A stretch of 64,000 nt of DNA from Thermodesulforhabdus norvegica (GCF_900114975.1 NZ_FOUU01000001.1:124001-188000), one strand, 5' to 3'. Counted from the first letter of the stretch, positions 51,546-60,873 are shown. A program made the numbers and translations. The notes: generated by a model from the sequence alone, not told the origin.

Positions 51546-52468
51546 ACGGAAACGGCTCTGCCTTCCTGGCACTCCTTCTTGCCATGATACTCTGGGGAAG
51601 CTCCTTTGTCGCCATGAAAATCGCCGTTCTCGCTTACCCGCCTTTTGTTGTCGTTTTCGGCAGGCTTCTTGTGGCTTCGGCCTTTTTCTATCTGATCCTA
51701 TCAAGAATAAAACCCAGGCGTCTGCCCCGGGAACACCTTAAGCTTATGCTGCTCATGAGCGCCTTCGAGCCCTGTCTGTATTTCATTTGCGAAAGCTATG
51801 CCCTGAAGTACACATCGGCCAGCCTCGCATCTCTCATTGTTTCTACCATGCCCCTGATGGTCGGAATAGCCGCCGCCTTCTTTCTGGGTGAACATATCTC
51901 CCTTTTAACAATTGCCGGTTTTATTACGGCAATCTCCGGTGTGGTCGTTCTTACATTAGCAGGCAACCCTGACCTTCACAGTCCCAATCCCATTCTGGGA
52001 AACACGCTGGAGTTTCTGGCCATGATAATGGGAACGGGCTACACACTCATCGTGCGCCTTCTGAGTCGTGACTATCACCCTTTTTTCATGGCGGCAGTGC
52101 AATCCTTTGCGGGTTCTCTGTTTTTTCTACCACTTGCCCTGTGGCAGGCACATACCCACGAACTACGGTGGGACCCTTACGCTACAGGGGCCGTTGTCTT
52201 TCTGGGAATAATGGTTAGTGTTATTGCCTACGGTTGTTATAATTATGGAGTTGCAAAAACTTCTGCGGCAAGAGCCGCCGCTTTCATAAACCTTATACCT
52301 GTCGTCTCGGTCGTTATGGGATGGGCTTTGCTGGGAGAAACCCTTAATTCGACTCAGATTTTCGGTGCCCTGCTGGTTATTGCCGGAATTATGATGAGCC
52401 AGGGTTGTCGTGAAGAAAGGCCCGAAAGAGCCGTCGGCATTTCGGTAATAGACGAAACCTCCGATTAG
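51542..52468 (+). CDS. EamA/DMT family transporter
   Basis: Start GTG overlaps the previous stop (GTGA). The 308-residue protein has ten hydrophobic helices in two EamA halves: LLAMILWGSSFVAMKIAVLAYPPFVVVFGRLLVASAFFYL near the start and ALWQAHTHELRWDPYATGAVVFLGIMVSVIAYGCYNYGVAKTSAARAAAFINLIPVVSVVMGWALLGE later (segments). This is an inner membrane exporter of small metabolites, with unknown substrate. Confidence 0.93.
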   Translation: MNGNGSAFLALLLAMILWGSSFVAMKIAVLAYPPFVVVFGRLLVASAFFYLILSRIKPRRLPREHLKLMLLMSAFEPCLYFICESYALKYTSASLASLIVSTMPLMVGIAAAFFLGEHISLLTIAGFITAISGVVVLTLAGNPDLHSPNPILGNTLEFLAMIMGTGYTLIVRLLSRDYHPFFMAAVQSFAGSLFFLPLALWQAHTHELRWDPYATGAVVFLGIMVSVIAYGCYNYGVAKTSAARAAAFINLIPVVSVVMGWALLGETLNSTQIFGALLVIAGIMMSQGCREERPERAVGISVIDETSD

Positions 52469-52474
52469 AAAACC

Positions 52475-54400
52475 ATGTCCAAAAGAAGGAATATTCAAAA
52501 GACCGAGAATACCTCTACGAAGGAGGCAGGAAAGTCAGTTATCAATCCTCGATTAAGTGATACTTCCTGGTTTCCCTTAAGCAGTTCAAACCATCCGCCG
52601 GAAATACCCGAAAGTGCCGGAATTTATATCTTCCGTGACGCTACAGGCAGGGTGCTTTACGTGGGCAAGGCACGGAACCTGAGAAAAAGAGTATCGTCAT
52701 ACTGGAACCGGCCTGTTTCCCCAAAAACGGCGGCCATGATGGCCAAGGCTAAATTCCTAGAATTCATTGCAACTGCCGATGAGTACGATGCGTTAATTAT
52801 GGAATCTCAATTTATCAAGAAGTTCCGGCCGCCCTACAATGTAGTACTCCGGGACGATAAAAATTATCCTTCACTCCGGATTGATCCGTCAGAAGACTTC
52901 CCTAGACTGGAGGTGGTGCGAAGGGTAAAAAGAGACGGAGCCTTGTATTTCGGCCCCTATACATCTGCGTCCACCCTCAAAGAAGCCATCAGGACGCTCA
53001 GAAAAGCCTTTCCGCTTCGAATCTGCCGCAGCGGGAAGCCCCCGATCAGAAGCAGACCCTGTCTGAACCACGACATGGGCCTTTGCAGTGGACCCTGCTG
53101 CGGACTGATCGCCAGAGAGGCTTACAGGAGCATAGTAAATGAATTGATACAGTTTCTCACCGGCAAAGCCGACCGGGTAAGGCTGGAGCTTGAGCTGAGA
53201 ATGAAGGAGGCGGCGGAGCAACTGGACTTTGAAAGGGCGGCTCTTTACAGAGACCGCCTTAAGGCTGTTGAAGCAATCACGCAGAAGCAATACGTTGTGG
53301 GAAGAAGTACAGTCGATTTAGATGTATTGGGCATCTGGAACGAAGATGCAAGTTTTCATGTGACTGTGGTTTTCGTCAGACAGGGAATCATTACCGGCCA
53401 GAAAAATCTGGACATCAGTAATGCTCAGGGAACGACGGAAGAAATTATCGGATCTTTTATCCGTCAGTACTACACGGGAACTTCCTTCATTCCTGACGAA
53501 ATCATCGTGCCCGTGAATCTTGACGACAGAGATTCCCTTGAGTCCTTTTTAGGCAACCTGCGGGGTAAAAAGGTTAACATCGGTCGGGCTGTTAAGGGCT
53601 ACCGGAAAGAGCTTCTTGAGCTTGCACAAAAAAACGCCAGAGAGCATGCCCTGGCAAAGTTAAAAACCCTCGAGCACCGGCAGAGCGCTCTCAGTAAGCT
53701 TACGGAACTTTTTGGGCTTTCGAAGTTACCGCGTCTTATTGCCTGCGTTGATATATCAACACTGTTCGGACGACATACGGTGGGCGGGATCGTGGTATTT
53801 CGGGACGGTCTTCCCGACCCGTCACTCTACAGGGCCTATGATCTGGACAACACGAGCCTGCAGGGAGATCCCGCCATGATGGCGTACACTTTAAAACGTT
53901 TTCGTGAAGAAGAACCCCTGATATTCGGCTCTCTCGATTTGCTGGTCCTGGACGGAGGCAAAGGACAATTGAGTGCTGTTCTGGACCTGATAAAAACCTT
54001 CCCGGAAGCTTCACCACCGGTTATTGCCCTTGCGAAGGAAAAAACCGGGGATTCCAGAAACGAAAGGCTCCTGCTGGAAAAGGTTTACGTACCGGGCCTG
54101 AGCGAACCTATATCACTTGAAAAAGAACCCGAAGTGCTCAGACTGCTTCAGCTTCTTCGCGACGAAGCTCATAAATTTGCCTTGACCAATTATCGAAAAA
54201 AGCATCGATCCTTTCTTACCCACTCCGTCCTCGACTCCATACCCGGAATCGGCCCGAAACGTAAAGCCCTGCTTCTCCGTCATTTCGGAGATGTCAATTT
54301 AATCCGTGATGCGGAGCTTGATGACCTTCTGACCGTTCCGGGCCTACCGACTTCATTGGCCAGGAGGATTTATGATTTCTTTCATTCCTTGAGCCGATAA
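52475..54400 (+). CDS. uvrC: excinuclease ABC subunit C
   Basis: UvrC makes both incisions in nucleotide excision repair. The GIY-YIG domain begins PESAGIYIFRDATGRVLYVGKARNLRKRV near residue 47, preceded by a non-conserved extension. The UVR motif (LDFERAALYRDRLKAVEAI) is near residue 250, the RNase H-like half begins ACVDISTLFGRHTVGGIVVF, and HhH repeats appear at SIPGIGPKRKALLLRHFG. No later start with a ribosome site exists, so the 641-residue form with its long N-terminus is kept. It follows the EamA gene by 6 bases. Confidence 0.96.
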   Translation: MSKRRNIQKTENTSTKEAGKSVINPRLSDTSWFPLSSSNHPPEIPESAGIYIFRDATGRVLYVGKARNLRKRVSSYWNRPVSPKTAAMMAKAKFLEFIATADEYDALIMESQFIKKFRPPYNVVLRDDKNYPSLRIDPSEDFPRLEVVRRVKRDGALYFGPYTSASTLKEAIRTLRKAFPLRICRSGKPPIRSRPCLNHDMGLCSGPCCGLIAREAYRSIVNELIQFLTGKADRVRLELELRMKEAAEQLDFERAALYRDRLKAVEAITQKQYVVGRSTVDLDVLGIWNEDASFHVTVVFVRQGIITGQKNLDISNAQGTTEEIIGSFIRQYYTGTSFIPDEIIVPVNLDDRDSLESFLGNLRGKKVNIGRAVKGYRKELLELAQKNAREHALAKLKTLEHRQSALSKLTELFGLSKLPRLIACVDISTLFGRHTVGGIVVFRDGLPDPSLYRAYDLDNTSLQGDPAMMAYTLKRFREEEPLIFGSLDLLVLDGGKGQLSAVLDLIKTFPEASPPVIALAKEKTGDSRNERLLLEKVYVPGLSEPISLEKEPEVLRLLQLLRDEAHKFALTNYRKKHRSFLTHSVLDSIPGIGPKRKALLLRHFGDVNLIRDAELDDLLTVPGLPTSLARRIYDFFHSLSR

Positions 54401-54429
54401 ACTCAGCCAAATATTTTAGGAGAAAGGCT

Positions 54430-54864
54430 ATGGTTTGGGGAAAAACGCTGAACCTGTTGACCGTTGCGATCATGGCCTTAGTTATTACCCTCATAAACGC
54501 CGTTAGGCTATCTGCCCAGGATGGTACCATGCCCAACACGCGGCCTCAACTCGTGGAAGCTTTGATGTGTGAAGGAGTCAAAGACTATGCCTGTGTGGGG
54601 CCATCGATAGTTTTTTCCGTCGAGAAGCGAGAAGTTTTTTGTTATACTCGATTTGAAAATGTTTCAGGGGCTCTTACCGTATATCATCGATGGCGACATA
54701 GAGACGAATTGAGTACGCAGATCAGGCTCAGGGTCAGAAAGACTAACCCGGTTGCCTACAGCTCCATACAGCTCAGGGAAGCCGACAAGGGACCCTGGCA
54801 GGTTGAGGTAGTGGGAGAAGACGGTTTCGTTTACGAAGTATTGCGTTTTAGCATCACGGATTGA
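54430..54864 (+). CDS. DUF2914 domain protein, secreted
   Basis: AGGAG precedes the ATG. Residues 1-32 form a signal peptide (LNLLTVAIMALVITLINAVRLSAQ). The rest fits DUF2914: VEKREVFCYTRFENVSGALTVYHRWRHRDEL and RKTNPVAYSSIQLREADKGPWQVEVVGEDGFVYEVLRFSI in segments. The domain occurs in envelope proteins of Desulfobacterota and related bacteria; its function is unknown. It lies 4 bases before cdaA. Confidence 0.85.
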   Translation: MVWGKTLNLLTVAIMALVITLINAVRLSAQDGTMPNTRPQLVEALMCEGVKDYACVGPSIVFSVEKREVFCYTRFENVSGALTVYHRWRHRDELSTQIRLRVRKTNPVAYSSIQLREADKGPWQVEVVGEDGFVYEVLRFSITD

Positions 54865-54868
54865 ATTC

Positions 54869-56362
54869 ATGCTTTCAGGCATTATCAGATGGCAGGACAT
54901 ACTGGACATACTGATAAATAGCTACATCCTTTTCAGGATATACATACTCTTTCACGAAACAAATGCTTTCCGGGTAATCATAGGCATTGCCATTTTATGG
55001 ATTGCCCAGAAGGTCGCCGTAGGGCTTGGCTTAATCATAACCAGTTGGGTCCTTCAGGCGATAATAGCGGTTGCTGCAATTATAATAATCGTCGTATTCC
55101 GTAACGAGTTACGAACGGTTCTTCAGGTGCATAACCTGAGAACCTTTCTGTGGGGAAGCCCTCTGAGGGTTCAGGAAACACCTTCGGAGATAATCGCCAG
55201 AGCGGCTATTCAGATGGGCAAGAAAAGGATCGGTGCTCTCATGGTTTTCCCCGGAAGGGAAGACATTACCGAACTGGTGCACGGTGGAATTCCCTGGAAC
55301 GGTAAGGTATCTCAGGAAATGCTTCTGAGCATATTCTGGCCGGATAACCCCGTACACGATGGCGCTGCCATAATTGAGGGTGACACAGTGAAAGAAGTAG
55401 GGGTGCTCCTGCCTCTTTCCCAGCGCTCCGATCTTCCCACATTCTACGGAACGAGACACAGAGCTGCACTGGGACTCTCAGAAAGAAGTGACGCCTTGGT
55501 AGTAGTGGTATCGGAAGAAAGAGGCCGCGTGTCGGTAGCCAAAAAAGGAAACATACAGGCCGTGCCAGACGTAGAAACGTTGAAACAGGAACTGGATCAA
55601 CAGGCAAAGCCCGGAAAGCCCGTCGAAACCCGGAAAGAAAGGACCAGAGAGCGTTTGAAATCGATCATCGCCGCAGTGGTCTCCCTGGCCGTCATTACAT
55701 CGATATGGTTTGGCTTTACCCGAAGTCGCGACGTTATAATGGCCGTTGATGTGCCTATTGAGTTTACCGGTCGCCCTGCCGATCTGGAAATCCTGGATGC
55801 CAGACCATCTCAGGTCCGCCTGCATGTCAGCGGTGCCAGTGCACTTATGAGATCACTTAAGCCACAACAGATATCCGTCCAGGTCAGCCTTGCTAAAGCG
55901 ACGGAAGGCGTTAATGCACTTCCCATAACGCAGGAGAATGTTTACCTTCCGCCGGGAATAACCCTGAGCCGCATTGAGCCGCATTTTGTAGAGGTCGTAC
56001 TGGACAGGATTATAACCAAAAAGGTGGATGTTCAGATAGACTGGGTAGGTCATCTGGATAGTTCCCTGACCATGCTTTCGGCAAGGGTGATGCCGAAAAC
56101 GGTCACAATAGTTGGGGGGAAAAGCATCCTGAACTCTATAGACACCGTTTATACTGCTCCCGTTCGCCTGGATGACATCAAAGAGTCCGGAACCATTACG
56201 GTTCCTCTGGTTCTTGCACCGGCATCACTAAAGCTTGCACCGGGCTCACCAGAGCGTGTTAAAATTGAATATACCGTGATACCCAGGCCTTCGGTAAAAG
56301 AAACCGAGGCAACTCAGAACTCGGGTAATAACGACGCCCTGCAGGGAGTTGAAGCAAGATGA
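54869..56362 (+). CDS. cdaA: CdaA-YbbR fusion: membrane diadenylate cyclase with YbbR repeats
   Basis: The first 80 residues are three membrane helices as in CdaA (DacA). The DAC domain has VHDGAAII (DGA 164-166) and GTRHRAALGLSE (RHR at 196-198), both canonical for cyclic di-AMP synthesis from two ATP. A linker leads to a further membrane helix (about 265-283) and then YbbR-type periplasmic repeats (VDVPIEFTGRPADLEILDARPSQVRLHVSG and later IDWVGHLDSSLTMLSARVMPKTVTIVGG, in segments). In Firmicutes the YbbR partner CdaR is a separate protein; here it is one 497-residue chain. It overlaps rseC by 4 bases. Confidence 0.93.
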   Translation: MLSGIIRWQDILDILINSYILFRIYILFHETNAFRVIIGIAILWIAQKVAVGLGLIITSWVLQAIIAVAAIIIIVVFRNELRTVLQVHNLRTFLWGSPLRVQETPSEIIARAAIQMGKKRIGALMVFPGREDITELVHGGIPWNGKVSQEMLLSIFWPDNPVHDGAAIIEGDTVKEVGVLLPLSQRSDLPTFYGTRHRAALGLSERSDALVVVVSEERGRVSVAKKGNIQAVPDVETLKQELDQQAKPGKPVETRKERTRERLKSIIAAVVSLAVITSIWFGFTRSRDVIMAVDVPIEFTGRPADLEILDARPSQVRLHVSGASALMRSLKPQQISVQVSLAKATEGVNALPITQENVYLPPGITLSRIEPHFVEVVLDRIITKKVDVQIDWVGHLDSSLTMLSARVMPKTVTIVGGKSILNSIDTVYTAPVRLDDIKESGTITVPLVLAPASLKLAPGSPERVKIEYTVIPRPSVKETEATQNSGNNDALQGVEAR

Positions 56363-56832
56363 TACGAGAAAGAGCGGTCGTCGAAAAAATATTCGGCGAA
56401 CGAGCCGTAATAAGAGTAAAAAGGACTGAAGCCTGCGCAGGCTGTGTAGCCCGTGGGATGTGTCATGCCCTGGGAACACAAACCGAGGACATGGAGGTTG
56501 AAGCTATAAACGAAGCGGGAGCTTCCCCCGGCGACGTTGTAATGGTTTCAGTTCCTTCAGGGACTCTTATGAAAAGCACAATGGTCGTCTATATCATTCC
56601 CATAGCCTCCCTGATAATAGGTCTTTTCTCAGGAATAAAGCTGGCATCGGCCTTTGAGCTAAAGAATCCATCTCTCTGGGGATTTGCAGGATCGCTCGGA
56701 ATGATGGCTTTGGCTTTTCTGTTTGCGCGATGGTTTGATAGAAGAGCTTCGAAAAGCACGGAATTCGTGCCCCGTATCGTGGAGGTGGTAGAGCGGTGTA
56801 AGGAGAGAAATCCGTCCCGGGATCAGAAATAA
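56359..56832 (+). CDS. rseC: RseC/MucC-like membrane protein
   Basis: The 157-residue protein begins ERAVVEKIFGERAVIRVKRTEACAGCVARGMCHALG, with the four-Cys-type N-terminal motif of RseC (C-x2-C-x4-C). Two membrane helices follow (TMVVYIIPIASLIIGLFSGIKLA and WGFAGSLGMMALAFLFARWF). RseC-type proteins act in SoxR reduction and sigma-E or Rnf-related redox control. Its start overlaps cdaA by 4 bases and its stop overlaps pgeF by 1. Confidence 0.92.
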   Translation: MIRERAVVEKIFGERAVIRVKRTEACAGCVARGMCHALGTQTEDMEVEAINEAGASPGDVVMVSVPSGTLMKSTMVVYIIPIASLIIGLFSGIKLASAFELKNPSLWGFAGSLGMMALAFLFARWFDRRASKSTEFVPRIVEVVERCKERNPSRDQK

Positions 56833-57716
56833 TGAAATACCCTGTGGAAAGAAATCCTTTTGGATTTACTCTTTCAAGCTCCTCCTCAAAGGGGTCTCCG
56901 GAAGATAAAGAACTCGAGAACCCTTCCGCTTACCTCTCCTCCTTAAATCCTTATAAAAAGACTCCTCTCATCCGCAACGGTTCCGTTGTTTTAATCAAGT
57001 CGGCCATTCTGAGTCGCATACCCGGACTGGTTCATGCTTTCTTTACACGGCATGGTGGGGTAAGTCCTCCTCCTTTTGACTCCCTCAATGTGGTTCAATC
57101 GGTAGGAGACAGCCGCGAAAACGTCGAAAAAAACATCTCAAGGATTGCCGGTTTTCTGGGTGTCAGGAAGATCTTCTGGTGCAACCAGACCCACGGAGCG
57201 AGCGTTGTTTGTTTAAAGTCCGGATACGACTTCAGGCCGGTAGAAGCCGACGCCATAGTAACGGACCTTCAGGACATTGGTCTCATGATCAAGACCGCGG
57301 ACTGCCAGGCCGTCCTCATCGGCGATCCCACCAGGAAGGTCATCGCTGCCGTTCACTGCGGATGGCGAGGTAGCGTCGCAAACATTTTGGGGCGCGTTGT
57401 AAAGATCATGCAGGAAGCCTATCATTGCGAACCCTCAGATCTGGTCGCATCAATCGGTCCCTCTCTTGGTCCCTGCTGTGCCGAGTTTGTTAACTACAAA
57501 AGCGAACTACCGGAGTATTTCTGGTCCTTTCGTGTCGCCCCAAATTACTTTGATTTCTGGGCCATAAGCCGTAAACAGTTGATGGATGCCGGTCTGGTCC
57601 CTGAACACATTGAAATTACGGGCTGGTGTACAAAATGCCATCCGGAACTGTTCTTTTCTTATCGACGCAGGAAGCGAAGTGGCAGGATGGCCTCTGTCAT
57701 AGGCCTTAAGGAATAA
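56832..57716 (+). CDS. pgeF: peptidoglycan editing factor PgeF (YfiH, laccase domain)
   Basis: The protein removes misincorporated amino acids from peptidoglycan precursors. Zinc ligands and family motifs are visible: FFTRHGGVSPPPFDSLNV, CNQTHGASVV (His), IKTADCQAVLIGDP (Cys), AAVHCGWRGSVANI (His) and GPSLGPCCAEF. The first 50 residues are an extra low-complexity segment with a run of Ser. Total length is 294 residues. It is 14 bases from pyrK. Confidence 0.93.
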   Translation: MKYPVERNPFGFTLSSSSSKGSPEDKELENPSAYLSSLNPYKKTPLIRNGSVVLIKSAILSRIPGLVHAFFTRHGGVSPPPFDSLNVVQSVGDSRENVEKNISRIAGFLGVRKIFWCNQTHGASVVCLKSGYDFRPVEADAIVTDLQDIGLMIKTADCQAVLIGDPTRKVIAAVHCGWRGSVANILGRVVKIMQEAYHCEPSDLVASIGPSLGPCCAEFVNYKSELPEYFWSFRVAPNYFDFWAISRKQLMDAGLVPEHIEITGWCTKCHPELFFSYRRRKRSGRMASVIGLKE

Positions 57717-57730
57717 GGAGGCTCAACGGC

Positions 57731-58549
57731 ATGAAGAAACACATGGAAGACGCAATAATTCTTGAGAACGTGAGGCTTAACCCCACAACCTGTAGAATGA
57801 TTCTTCAGGCTCCGGCCGTTGCGCGGGAAGCCCGCCCGGGACAATTTGTTATGGTCAGGGTTGACTCTTCCTTCGATCCCTTCCTCAGGCGGCCTTTTTC
57901 ATTCTTCAGGATAGATCGCAATGAAGGCATAATAGAGCTCGTTTACCGTATTGTTGGCAAGGGTACGAAAATAATGAGCACCAAACAAAAAGGCGAAACC
58001 GTGAATATTGTTGGACCGATGGGTAACGGATTTCGTCCACCTCCTGAAGATGCCGCCAGTGTTTGGTTCGTAGCCGGCGGGATTGGCATGGCCGCCCTCG
58101 TGGCCTGCATGGAAGACATCAGATTAAGGAGGCCCAGAAGCCGTCGGGTACTTTTTTACGGAGCAAAAACGCACTCTGAGTTCATCCCGAAGATATACTT
58201 CTCTTCCCTGTGCCACGAAGTGCATTATTCCACCGATGACGGATCGGCAGGGTTCTGCGGAACCGTGCTGGATTGTATGAAATCGGTCACAGGTGCTAAC
58301 TCCTTGCCCTCTTATCTTTACGCCTGTGGCCCTCCTTCGATGCTCAAACACACGGCAAATTGGGTCATTGAAAACAAGATTCCTGCCCAGTTCTGTCTTG
58401 AATCGGTTATGGGCTGCGGTATGGGAGCATGTCTGGGTTGTGCTCTGCCGGGACAGGTAGATTACGGACACGGCAAGACCCGATTCGTCCACGTCTGTTT
58501 TGAAGGCCCCGTATTTTATCCTGAACAGATAAGGTGGGAAGAGCTATGA
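57731..58549 (+). CDS. pyrK: dihydroorotate dehydrogenase electron transfer subunit
   Basis: PyrK passes electrons from dihydroorotate oxidation, via FAD and a 2Fe-2S cluster, to NAD. The 272-residue protein has an N-terminal FAD barrel (FDPFLRRPFSFFRID near residue 43), an NAD domain (VWFVAGGIGMAALVACME), and the C-terminal cluster motif ESVMGCGMGACLGCALP plus a later HVCFEGPVF that supplies the fourth Cys. AAGGAGG precedes the ATG. It overlaps pyrD by 4 bases. Confidence 0.95.
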   Translation: MKKHMEDAIILENVRLNPTTCRMILQAPAVAREARPGQFVMVRVDSSFDPFLRRPFSFFRIDRNEGIIELVYRIVGKGTKIMSTKQKGETVNIVGPMGNGFRPPPEDAASVWFVAGGIGMAALVACMEDIRLRRPRSRRVLFYGAKTHSEFIPKIYFSSLCHEVHYSTDDGSAGFCGTVLDCMKSVTGANSLPSYLYACGPPSMLKHTANWVIENKIPAQFCLESVMGCGMGACLGCALPGQVDYGHGKTRFVHVCFEGPVFYPEQIRWEEL

Positions 58550-59499
58550 AAAAAAGCGTAGATCTCTCCGTGACAGTCGGCCCAATCAGGCTTCAAAATC
58601 CCGTCATGGTTGCATCGGGCACTTTCGGTTACGGTCGTGAATTCGCCGACTTCGTGCCCCTGGAAAAACTCGGCGCCGTCATAGTTAAAGGAATTTCCCT
58701 GACGCCCAGACCCGGTAACCCACCACCACGAATCGTCGAAACTACCGCAGGACTTATCAACAGCATAGGCCTGGAAAACGTCGGTGTGGAAGTTTTTCTA
58801 AAGGAAAAACTGCCTTATCTTCAAAAACGCTCTGTTCCGGTTATCGTCAACATCTTCGGAGAAAGGGTGGAAGAGTATCGTGAACTGGCAGAGATATTGG
58901 ACAATCAGGAGGGCATAATTGCCCTGGAAGTAAACATAAGCTGTCCCAACGTCTCGGCAGGAGGTCTTCACTTCGGAGCCGATCCCGAATCCGCAGCGAA
59001 GGTGATCGAGACCGTAAAGGAGAACACCTCTCTTCCCGTCATGGTCAAGCTCTCACCTCAGGTAACTTCAATTGCCCTGATAGCCAGGGCCGTTGAAGAA
59101 GCAGGAGCAGACATCATTTCGTGCATAAACACGATCCCGGCAATGGCCGTAGACATTTACACAAGGAAGCCCCGGCTGGGAAACGTAGTGGGAGGGCTCT
59201 CGGGACCTGCCATAAAACCCATTGCCCTCAGGTGCGTTTTCGAAGTGGTCAGAGCCGTTAAGATACCGGTCGTCGGGGTCGGGGGCATAGCAACTCCGGA
59301 AGATGCTCTGGAGTTCTTGCTGGTTGGAGCCCGAGCCGTACAGGTGGGTTCCGTAAATTTTACCAATCCCCGGGCATCACTGGAGATAATAGAGGGCATC
59401 GCCCGATTCCTTTCGGAAAATAACTTCGCAACCATAGAAGAATACATAGGAACGCTTCAACTGTCAGAAGGAGATCCGACGATCCAGACGGTTCGATAG
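58546..59499 (+). CDS. pyrD: dihydroorotate dehydrogenase, class 1B catalytic subunit
   Basis: PyrD oxidises dihydroorotate in pyrimidine synthesis. ATG 58546 overlaps the pyrK stop (ATGA). The TIM barrel has NPVMVASGTFGYGREF, VKGISLTPRPGNPPPRIVETTAGLINSIGLEN, NISCPNVSAGG with the active-site Cys, and VVGVGGIATPEDALEFLLVGARAVQVGS for FMN phosphate. Pairing with pyrK shows the NAD-linked 1B type. Its 3' end overlaps the convergent UspA gene by 43 bases. Confidence 0.96.
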   Translation: MKKSVDLSVTVGPIRLQNPVMVASGTFGYGREFADFVPLEKLGAVIVKGISLTPRPGNPPPRIVETTAGLINSIGLENVGVEVFLKEKLPYLQKRSVPVIVNIFGERVEEYRELAEILDNQEGIIALEVNISCPNVSAGGLHFGADPESAAKVIETVKENTSLPVMVKLSPQVTSIALIARAVEEAGADIISCINTIPAMAVDIYTRKPRLGNVVGGLSGPAIKPIALRCVFEVVRAVKIPVVGVGGIATPEDALEFLLVGARAVQVGSVNFTNPRASLEIIEGIARFLSENNFATIEEYIGTLQLSEGDPTIQTVR

Positions 59500-60446
59500 T
59501 GAACCATACTGATAACCTTGGTGCTTACACGACCCATGAAAAACTCTTTAAACCGGGAAAGACCACGCCGACCGACCACCACCGTTCCGAAGTTCTGGTG
59601 GCGTGCGTAGTCCACTATGGCAAGAGATCGGCTCGATACTCCGCAAACGACCTTCGTGGTAACTATGTTTGAAGGAATACCGGCAGATTCAAGAACGGCC
59701 CGAGCCCTGTCGAAAACAGCCCCGATTTTGTCCTTAAGCTCTCTGATTTCATCAATCATCTTGTCGGTGGGAACATGGGTTTCAACGGGTGCGAAAGCCC
59801 GGGCAACCCTGGTTCTTTCAGGAGCAATGCCGCGAATTGCATGGAAGAGACAAATAGACCCGGGAGAGAACCCATAAGAAAAAGCCTGAGCAACATGTTC
59901 TACGGCTCTCATGGCCCCCTCTGAAAGATCAACGCCTACAAGTAATCTGTCCGCATTGTCACTACGACCTACGACCCAGAGAGGTACATTTGAAAGTAGT
60001 CCTAAGAGCCTCTGCGTAACGGTACCGATGACCTGGTCGGAAATGTTGCTTAAACCCCGACGGCCAACAACCACGGCGCAGTGTGACCCGTCACGAGCCA
60101 GCGCCGCCAGATCACGCTCCACTCCACCCGTATGCTCCTTGACCTGTATCCTGATGCAGACGCGTTCTGGTGGAAAGCCCTTTTCCACAAGATAGCTTCT
60201 GGATCTTTCCATAAACTCATCAATGTTTTTTCTAACTCTAGCCTGCCACGCAGAAAAAGCCGCGGTTCTTGCACGCCCCAGGGGATTTATCTCAAAGTCC
60301 CAGAAGCCTTCAGGCACGGGATCCCATATGTGGGTTAGATGTATATTCCAGCTATCGGGATGCAAAAGCATGGCTACATAACGAACGGCCTCAAAAGAAG
60401 CCTCCGACCCATCAAGGGCTACAAGGAGGTTTGCACACTTACTCAT
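59457..60446 (-). CDS. tandem universal stress protein (two UspA domains)
   Basis: The 329-residue protein has two UspA domains. The first begins NLLVALDGSEASFEAVRYVAMLL and ends ALARDGSHCAVVVGRRGLSNISDQVIGTVTQRLL. The second begins RLLVGVDLSEGAMRAVEHVAQAF and ends YARHQNFGTVVVGRRGLSRFKEFFMGRVSTKVI. The G-x2-G-x9-G-S/T ATP-binding loop is visible in altered form in both halves. The stress role is inferred from the family. Its 3' end overlaps pyrD on the other strand. Confidence 0.92.
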   Translation of the reverse strand: MSKCANLLVALDGSEASFEAVRYVAMLLHPDSWNIHLTHIWDPVPEGFWDFEINPLGRARTAAFSAWQARVRKNIDEFMERSRSYLVEKGFPPERVCIRIQVKEHTGGVERDLAALARDGSHCAVVVGRRGLSNISDQVIGTVTQRLLGLLSNVPLWVVGRSDNADRLLVGVDLSEGAMRAVEHVAQAFSYGFSPGSICLFHAIRGIAPERTRVARAFAPVETHVPTDKMIDEIRELKDKIGAVFDRARAVLESAGIPSNIVTTKVVCGVSSRSLAIVDYARHQNFGTVVVGRRGLSRFKEFFMGRVSTKVISMVHYRTVWIVGSPSDS

Positions 60447-60675
60447 GGGACCTCCTTTTTTATCAAGGTTACCATAATTTGTTTAACATATAACAAAAAT
60501 GCCTATCCAAGACTAATGAAATGAACAGGTGCAAATAAAGAATCGATTCAGGCGGTAGCGTTTCGCTAACCGAGGGCCTAGGTTAATCATGTCCGGTTAA
60601 GATGAGAAAAAAGAGGCTTTCTTTCCGGTGGAAATTGTTAACCCTTTAAGAAAAATTAGAGAATTTCCGTGAATT

Positions 60676-60762
60676 GAAATGAAACGCAAAATGCGGGCGG
60701 AAAAGCTTGCCCGGCTCCGGGAAAACCATTGCTAAATTCAGGGAAACTTCTCCCCTTACCGA
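60676..60762 (+). repeat. 87-bp dispersed repeat, copy B
   Basis: This is the second copy of the element at 36280-36366, here in the 423-base gap between the UspA and dctP genes, in the same orientation as dctP. A frame in it reads KRKMRAEKLARLRENHC and stops with TAA; a TGA lies three codons before its first ATG. The gap part 60447-60675 shows no gene. Confidence 0.5.
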
Positions 60763-60798
60763 TAATCCGACCAGACTCTACATGGAGGAGACTTGACG

Positions 60799-60873
60799 AT
60801 GCCGAATTTTCGAGGCACCTTTGAAAACCACATTCCCGTAACCAACCACTTAACTGACGGAGGAAACCAATGA
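60799..60873 (+). CDS. 24-residue leader ORF coupled to dctP
   Basis: ATG 60799 has GGAGGAG 10 bases upstream. The frame runs 24 codons ([10 protein letters not shown], then [11 protein letters not shown]) and its TGA overlaps the dctP start as ATGA. Because the dctP ribosome site (GGAGG at 60859-60863) lies inside this ORF, its translation should affect dctP translation. It may be a regulatory leader peptide. Protein-level conservation is untested. Confidence 0.5.
   Translation: MPNFRGTFENHIPVTNHLTDGGNQ

Noticed and set aside
60676-60762. Cyclic di-GMP (GEMM) or other known riboswitch before the TRAP operon
   Set aside because: AAAACCATTGCTAAA and TTACCGAT recalled GEMM-I pieces, but the conserved tetraloop and stems do not fall into place, and copy A lacks them.
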